10,263 nucleotides of DNA from NCBI RefSeq assembly GCF_959020145.1, contig NZ_CAUEQY010000036.1:1-10263 (forward strand). Reading direction: 5' to 3'. The position numbers and the translations under genes are program-made. Source of the stretch: an uncultured Bifidobacterium sp. (GTDB lineage Bacteria; Actinomycetota; Actinomycetes; Actinomycetales; Bifidobacteriaceae). This document shows, in pieces, positions 6,191 to 10,263 of the stretch. The stretch's first letter is position 1, and the number at the start of each line of letters is the position of its first letter. The notes beneath the pieces were generated by a model, which was not told where the DNA came from, did not search any database, and saw only the letters and a program-made list of their open reading frames with translations.

Positions 6191-6247
6191 CTCGTATCGG
6201 ACGCCTTGTTAACCCATCGGCGCCTCGCCCGCGCGAGCCATCGATAC
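6191..6247 (-). promoter_or_regulatory. Structured 5' leader of the ATPase mRNA (possible)
   Basis: Between the candidate promoter and the ribosome binding site, GTATCG (6194-6199) can pair with CGATAC (6242-6247), enclosing an inner hairpin CTCGC (6224-6228) with GCGAG (6233-6237). The leader would be about 85 bases long. It matches no riboswitch class that I recognise, and the pairing may be incidental in GC-rich DNA. Confidence 0.25.
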
Positions 6248-6268
6248 ACGGCGTAAAAAGATATTTTC

Positions 6269-6289
6269 AGCATAGCAAATATTTGCGAT
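6269..6289 (-). promoter_or_regulatory. ATPase promoter -10 region overlapped by a palindromic operator candidate
   Basis: GCAAATATTTGC (6275-6286) is a perfect 12-base palindrome, extended by one mismatched pair and then AT/AT to 18 bases (6272-6289). On the minus strand it lies immediately upstream of TATGCT (6274-6269), a plausible -10 hexamer, so it would occupy the -35/-10 spacer. That is a typical site for a metal-sensing repressor or activator of a metal pump gene. No regulator gene is in the window. Confidence 0.45.
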
Positions 6290-6306
6290 TTTTGTGCCGC
6301 AATACA

Positions 6307-6346
6307 GCAATAAGGGCTGTGCGATTGCTCACACAGCCCTTATTGC
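6307..6346. terminator. Strong hairpin between htrA and the ATPase gene, likely terminator
   Basis: GCAATAAGGGCTGTG (6307-6321) and CACAGCCCTTATTGC (6332-6346) form a perfect 15-base-pair stem with a ten-base loop. On the plus strand ATTCTTCTTTT follows. On the minus strand, the direction of htrA, the next bases are TGTATTGCGG with no T-run. It is the best terminator candidate for htrA although its U-tract is on the wrong side. A plus-strand transcript antisense to the ATPase leader is the other reading. The stretch 6347-6554, AT-rich at first and then ordinary, shows no gene I can support. Confidence 0.5.
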
Positions 6347-6554
6347 ATTCTTCTTTTGGCTTGCTTTTTGTTGATTTTCGCGGTTTTCGTTGTACTTGCG
6401 ATTTCGTGGTGCCAGCCGCGTCTTCGCCGTCAGCCTATCGGGTGGCTTCCGTCCGTTCGCATGTCGCGAAACGTTTTAGTCAGCCCAACAGTCTTGACTT
6501 GCGCACCGCAACAACTTGCGTCCGTCAATTCACGCACCGCATCAACATCTCGCT

Positions 6555-8534
6555 TTACCACAGGCCGAACGGGTCGAACAGGCCGCCACCGTCACCGTAG
6601 CCGTTGCCGTCGCTCTGTCCATTTCCGTTGCCATTGCCGTCATTACCGTAACCGTTGCCATTGCCGTTCTGGCTCTGGCCATCATTGCCGTTGTTCCGCT
6701 GGTTCTGGCTGTTGGCGGAGTTCGTTTGGGATTCCTCCTGGTCGAGTGTCACGTCAAGCTCCATGGTGTTGCCGTCGCGCACGACCGTCAATGTCACCTT
6801 GTCGTTCATGGCGGAGGCGCGCACGTAGCCGAGCAGCGAATAGTTGTTGTTCACCGCCTTGCCGTTGAACGCCACGATGGAGTCGCCGGCCTTCACTCCG
6901 GCCTTGGCCGCCGGGCTGTTGTCGACCACGGACTGCACCTGCGTGCAACCGCGGGTCACGCCGTCCGCCTCAACCGTGGAGCTCTTGATGGTGACGCCGA
7001 GCGCCACATGCTGCACGGTGCCGTTGTCGATGATCTCGTTAGCCACACGCTTTACCAGGTTCGACGGAATGGCGAAGCCGATGCCGATGGATCCGGCGGT
7101 GCCGGAAGACGTTGTGGTGGATGCGATGGATGAGTTGATGCCAATCACCTGGCCGGCCGCATTGAAGGTCGGACCGCCGGAATTGCCTGGGTTGACGGCC
7201 GCGTCAATCTGCACGGCGTTAGTAACGATGTCGTTGTTGTTGTCATCGGACACGGTCACCGGGCGGTTGAGCGCGGAAACGATGCCGACGGTTGCGGTGT
7301 CATCGTAGCCGAGCGGATTGCCGATGGCCATCACGGATTCACCCACGGCAAGATTGTCGGAATCGGCAAATTCCGCGGCTTTCAGATTGCTCGGCGGATT
7401 GTCGAGTTTGATTACGGCCAGATCGGTGGTGGTGTCGGTGCCGACGATTTGCGCTGAGTAGATGGTGCCGTTGGCGAGCGTCACTTGAATCTGCTTCGCG
7501 CCGGAAATCACATGGTTGTTGGTGACAATGTAGCCTTTGTCGCTGATGATTGCGCCGGAGCCTTTGGCGCTGCCGTCGCTGGTTGCCACGTCAATGGACA
7601 CCACAGAATCGGACACTTCTTTCGCCACTGCGCTCCAGTCCGCGGCCTCGCCGGATTTGGCTTTCGCCGAACCGGATCCGGACGTGTTGGACTTCACGCT
7701 GGTCAGTGAGCTGGAGGTGGGTACGGTCACCCATCCATTGGTGATTGCCGCGTAGCCGACGCCGAGGCACAATGCCGCGGAGACGAGGGCCGCCACCACG
7801 CCGGTCATCACATGCCCGGTCACGCCGGAAGCGGACTTCGGCTTGGCTGCAGCGCCATTCTGCTGCGGGGCACCGAACGGATTACCGTTATTCGGATTCC
7901 CAAACGGGTTGCCGTTATTGGGAGTATTCGGCGCTGCTGGCGGCACGTTGGCACCGCCTTGCGCAGCGGGCTTCATGAATGGATTGCCGTTATTCGATTG
8001 CGCGTTCTGCTGATCGTTCTGCTGATTTCCACCCACATACGGATTCCCGAAGAAAGGATTGCGAGGCCGCTGCGGCTGCTGTCCGGAAGCCTGCCCGTAC
8101 GCGCCATATTGCGGCTGCGGAGGCATGTTCGGCGCACCATTCGCAGTATCGTTCGCGGCTGCGGTGCCATCAGCCGGCTGCGTCGGCACGGGACCGTACG
8201 CACCATATTCCGGTGCCGGACGGTACTGCTGGGCCGGCGCATCCTGCGTGGAACCGCCAACCACGGTACGTTCGCCCGCCGCGGAAGCATAATCCGACGT
8301 ATCGCCCGCCGCAGCCGCGGATTCCGCCGAAGCGCCATCGTTCGCAACAGGCATGGCGGCCGTCGGCTGATCCTCAATACCGCCCTGCACGTCAATCGGT
8401 TCGGTAGCCGACTCTGCAGCATACGGCTCACCTGCGTAAGTTTGCGTCTGTTCCGCATCAACCGACGGCATCGGCACGGTCTGTTGTTCGTCATTCTGCG
8501 GCTGCACGGCGTTCTGGTCGTTCTCTTCAGCCAT
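6555..8534 (-). CDS. htrA: HtrA/DegP-type membrane-anchored serine protease with PDZ domain
   Basis: The 659-residue protein has four parts. Residues 1-235 are hydrophilic, probably cytoplasmic and disordered, rich in Gln, Asn, Pro and Ala, with YGAYG twice and NNGNPF three times. A single membrane segment (about 243-266) follows. The trypsin-like domain (about 300-505) has the full catalytic triad: His341 in NNHV, Asp371 in TTDLAV and Ser452 in GNSGGP. A PDZ domain (about 508-598) contains SPAAKAGVKAGDSIVAFNG. The last 55 residues are a Gly/Asn/Gln-rich tail ending GLFDPFGLW. This is the actinobacterial HtrA layout, placing the protease outside the membrane, where it handles misfolded proteins. 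AAGGAG lies five bases before the ATG at 8534. The gene is divergent from tgt. Its own regulation is not clear; an inverted repeat, GAGTA ... TACTC (8602-8615), lies in the upstream region. Confidence 0.93.
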   Translation of the reverse strand: MAEENDQNAVQPQNDEQQTVPMPSVDAEQTQTYAGEPYAAESATEPIDVQGGIEDQPTAAMPVANDGASAESAAAAGDTSDYASAAGERTVVGGSTQDAPAQQYRPAPEYGAYGPVPTQPADGTAAANDTANGAPNMPPQPQYGAYGQASGQQPQRPRNPFFGNPYVGGNQQNDQQNAQSNNGNPFMKPAAQGGANVPPAAPNTPNNGNPFGNPNNGNPFGAPQQNGAAAKPKSASGVTGHVMTGVVAALVSAALCLGVGYAAITNGWVTVPTSSSLTSVKSNTSGSGSAKAKSGEAADWSAVAKEVSDSVVSIDVATSDGSAKGSGAIISDKGYIVTNNHVISGAKQIQVTLANGTIYSAQIVGTDTTTDLAVIKLDNPPSNLKAAEFADSDNLAVGESVMAIGNPLGYDDTATVGIVSALNRPVTVSDDNNNDIVTNAVQIDAAVNPGNSGGPTFNAAGQVIGINSSIASTTTSSGTAGSIGIGFAIPSNLVKRVANEIIDNGTVQHVALGVTIKSSTVEADGVTRGCTQVQSVVDNSPAAKAGVKAGDSIVAFNGKAVNNNYSLLGYVRASAMNDKVTLTVVRDGNTMELDVTLDQEESQTNSANSQNQRNNGNDGQSQNGNGNGYGNDGNGNGNGQSDGNGYGDGGGLFDPFGLW

Positions 8535-8601
8535 TTTCGCTCCTTATTCGTCTCGCGGCATTTCACAAATCAGCAATCGTGCCGCTCGAACTGCTATCTA
8601 T

Positions 8602-8615
8602 GAGTAAAGATACTC
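8602..8615. promoter_or_regulatory. Short inverted repeat upstream of htrA
   Basis: GAGTA (8602-8606) and TACTC (8611-8615) are complementary with a four-base gap, about 70 bases before the htrA start. It resembles a half-size stress operator but does not match the CIRCE element, and its spacing is one base short of the HspR-type HAIR element. Low confidence as a regulator site. Confidence 0.2.
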
Positions 8616-8697
8616 GCTCTGGAAGTTTCCTGAATGTTTGTTGAAAGTAGCAGCCAAATACGTTCAACATCACCATTGAATCTGAAAATCGCACCAA

Positions 8698-8761
8698 AAT
8701 GCGATCGGCACCTTCATCGCACTTTCCACATCTTCCTTATTTTCATTTCACCGATCGCATT
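8698..8761. repeat. Inverted repeat with 11-base arms in the htrA-tgt divergent region
   Basis: AATGCGATCGG (8698-8708) and CCGATCGCATT (8751-8761) are perfectly complementary across a 42-base interval. The left arm can alternatively pair locally (ATCGCA 8688-8693 with TGCGAT 8700-8705). It sits between the two divergent genes, close to the tgt promoter, and could be a pair of operator sites or a foldable RNA. Apart from this and the two promoters, I see no gene in 8535-8808. Confidence 0.55.
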
Positions 8762-8795
8762 CTTTGCAGCACTTTCAAGAATCGCTGCTATCGCA

Positions 8796-8808
8796 TAAAA
8801 TATTCCGC
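8796..8808 (+). promoter_or_regulatory. -10 box of a leaderless tgt promoter
   Basis: TAAAAT (8796-8801) is followed by seven bases and the ATG at 8809. There is no Shine-Dalgarno sequence. TTTCAA at 8773-8778 could be a weak -35 with a 17-base spacer. The mRNA would start at or within a base of the start codon. Confidence 0.45.
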
Positions 8809-10176
8809 ATGACAAGCCTTACCGAATCATCTACCGACACAGCGCAAGACACGCAAAACGCGGCAACCGCAGTGTCCGAAAATCTCATCGAACATCCGCG
8901 TGGAGCGGAACCAGGCAAGCCGGGCCGCCGCGACGCCTTCTATTTCGAACAGAAAAACCGCCTTCCCGACGCGGCGGACGGTAAGGGGCGAGGCGGCGCA
9001 CGATATGGTCGCACCGGCATTATTCACACCCCCCACGGCGATATTCACACTCCAGCGTTCGTGCCCGTGGCCACGCAGGCCGCGATGAAAGCCGTTCTGC
9101 CCGAAACCATGAAGGACCTCGGCGCGCAATGCCTGCTGTCCAACGCGTTTCACCTGTATGAACGCCCCGGCGAACAAGTGCTCGACGAAGCCGGCGGCCT
9201 TGCCAAATTCATGAACTGGAACGGTCCGACCTTCACCGATTCCGGCGGTTTCCAAGTGCTTTCGCTCGGCGCGGGCTTCAAGAAGACGCTCGCCATGGAT
9301 GTGACCGGCATGAAATCAGACGACGTGATCGCCGAAGGCAAGGAGCGCCTCGCGTTCGTGGACGAGGACGGCGTAACGTTCAAATCGCCGCTCAACGGCT
9401 CACTGCACCGTTTTTCCGCCGAAATTTCAATGGGAATCCAGCATAAGATCGGCGCCGACATCATGTTCGCGTTCGACGAGCTGACCACACTGATGAACAC
9501 GCGCGGCTACCAGGAGCGTTCCGTGGAACGCACCTACCGTTGGGCGCAGCGTTGCGTTGCCGAGCATAAGAGACTTACCGAAGAGCGCGTCGGCAAGCCG
9601 TATCAGGCGCTGTATGGCGTGGTACAGGGCGCGAATTATGAGGATTTGCGCAGGCATGCGGCCGAACAGATCGCTTCGTTGGATTTCGACGGCGTCGGTA
9701 TTGGAGGTGCGATTGAAAAGCGCATTATCGGCGACACTTGCGCCTGGATTTGCGATGCGATGCCGGAAAGCCGACCGCGCCACGTGCTCGGCATCGCTGC
9801 AGTCGACGATATTTTCGCATGCGTCGAGAATGGTGGAGACACGTTCGATTGCGTCGCACCGGCGCGTTGCGGCCGAAATGGCGCGATTTTCACGCGCGGC
9901 GGACGTTACAACATCAAGCGCGCGCAATTCAAGCATGATTTTGGCCCACTTGAAGAGGGCTGCGATTGCTACACATGCACGCATTATTCGCGCGCTTACG
10001 TGGATCATGCGTTGCGTGCCCGCGAATTCAACGGTTTCACATTGGCGACGATCCACAACGAGCATTTCTTCGTGAAGCTGCTGGACGATATTCGCGCGTC
10101 GATTGACGGCGGATATTTCGACGAATTCCGCGACGAAACCCTGGCCCGCTTCTACGCCAACGGTTCCCGCGGATGA
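8809..10176 (+). CDS. tgt: Queuine tRNA-ribosyltransferase (tRNA-guanine transglycosylase)
   Basis: The 455-residue enzyme swaps guanine at the wobble position 34 of tRNAs with GUN anticodons for queuine or a precursor. The TIM-barrel signatures are in place: TPHGDIHTPAFVPVAT (74-89), SNAFHLYERPG (111-121), TDSGGFQVLS (143-152) with the substrate-binding Asp144, IMFAFDE (218-224), GVVQGA (270-275), GIGGAIEK (297-304), and FDCVAPAR (346-353) with the nucleophile expected at Asp347. The zinc site is Cys385, Cys387 and Cys390 plus His416. The GGAIEK form of the specificity loop resembles actinobacterial enzymes rather than the proteobacterial GGLAVGE. About 40 residues at the N-terminus exceed the usual length (family about 375). 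The frame is open to a TTG at 8764, but the ATG at 8809 with TAAAAT seven bases upstream is preferred. No queuosine synthesis or transport genes are nearby. Confidence 0.95.
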   Translation: MTSLTESSTDTAQDTQNAATAVSENLIEHPRGAEPGKPGRRDAFYFEQKNRLPDAADGKGRGGARYGRTGIIHTPHGDIHTPAFVPVATQAAMKAVLPETMKDLGAQCLLSNAFHLYERPGEQVLDEAGGLAKFMNWNGPTFTDSGGFQVLSLGAGFKKTLAMDVTGMKSDDVIAEGKERLAFVDEDGVTFKSPLNGSLHRFSAEISMGIQHKIGADIMFAFDELTTLMNTRGYQERSVERTYRWAQRCVAEHKRLTEERVGKPYQALYGVVQGANYEDLRRHAAEQIASLDFDGVGIGGAIEKRIIGDTCAWICDAMPESRPRHVLGIAAVDDIFACVENGGDTFDCVAPARCGRNGAIFTRGGRYNIKRAQFKHDFGPLEEGCDCYTCTHYSRAYVDHALRAREFNGFTLATIHNEHFFVKLLDDIRASIDGGYFDEFRDETLARFYANGSRG

Positions 10177-10230
10177 TGCGCTGCCAGATGTTCCGTCCAA
10201 ACGGACGCTAGGCCACACTTCCACATTTCA

Positions 10231-10263
10231 AGGCACCGACGAACAAACCCGTCGGCGCCTTTT
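10231..10263 (+). terminator. tgt Rho-independent terminator
   Basis: AGGCACCGACG (10231-10241) pairs with CGTCGGCGCCT (10250-10260) apart from one A-C mismatch, with an eight-base loop, and a run of T begins at 10260 and continues to the window edge. It lies 54 bases after the tgt stop codon. Confidence 0.85.

Noticed and set aside
7604..7615. Another copy of the 24-base palindrome inside htrA
   Set aside because: Only one arm (AGAATCGGACA) matches; the other half is unrelated and the encoded SDSVVSI is normal HtrA sequence.
8602..8615. HAIR or CIRCE heat-shock operator before htrA
   Set aside because: Arm sequence and gap length do not match either consensus; kept only as an unnamed inverted repeat.
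10194..10207. Separate small hairpin (CGTCC and GGACG) after tgt
   Set aside because: Five-base arms with no T-tract; the real terminator follows at 10231.

Overview
The window reads as a chromosomal segment of a GC-rich actinobacterium, most likely a Bifidobacterium. The reasons are the protein sequences (an adrenodoxin-reductase-type ferredoxin reductase, an actinobacterial-type queuine tRNA-ribosyltransferase, an HtrA protease with a long Gln/Asn/Pro-rich N-terminal tail) and the mix of Shine-Dalgarno-led and apparently leaderless starts. The species cannot be decided from the sequence alone.

Layout from left to right: the 5' part of htpX (membrane zinc protease) on the minus strand, cut by the window edge; about 400 bases without a conventional gene, filled by a strictly periodic palindromic repeat array; fprA (ferredoxin-NADP reductase) on the minus strand; a divergent intergenic region with two inverted repeats; a type I L-asparaginase gene on the plus strand; a 240-base convergent gap built as a large imperfect inverted repeat around a terminator hairpin; a heavy-metal (P1B-type) P-type ATPase on the minus strand; a 379-base gap with a promoter, a palindromic operator candidate and a strong hairpin; htrA on the minus strand; a divergent promoter region; and tgt on the plus strand with its terminator at the window end. 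The genes look like separate transcription units rather than one operon. They cover protein quality control (htpX, htrA), redox supply (fprA), asparagine use (ansA), metal transport and tRNA modification (tgt).

The most unusual content is a repeat family. A 24-base near-perfect palindrome (arms TGTCCGATTCT and AGAATCGGACA around two variable bases) recurs at an exact 51-base spacing. Five copies lie downstream of fprA (cores starting at 378, 429, 480, 531, 582). Three lie inside the P-type ATPase gene (4450, 4501, 4552), and two more lie in another part of the same gene (5560, 5611). 51 bases are 17 codons, so the ATPase carries in-frame 17-residue peptide repeats starting SDSPESD/SDSPETD in two probable surface loops. 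The last copy of the intergenic array is embedded in the probable terminator of fprA. It looks like a CRISPR array (24-base repeats, 27-base spacers), but the position inside coding DNA, the degenerate repeats and the lack of cas genes argue against that.

A second family, with a 42-base period and a CTGCCATATATA-type core, has four copies placed symmetrically, two on each strand, around the terminator between the asparaginase and ATPase genes. Both families have periods that are multiples of three and a protein-like reading frame.
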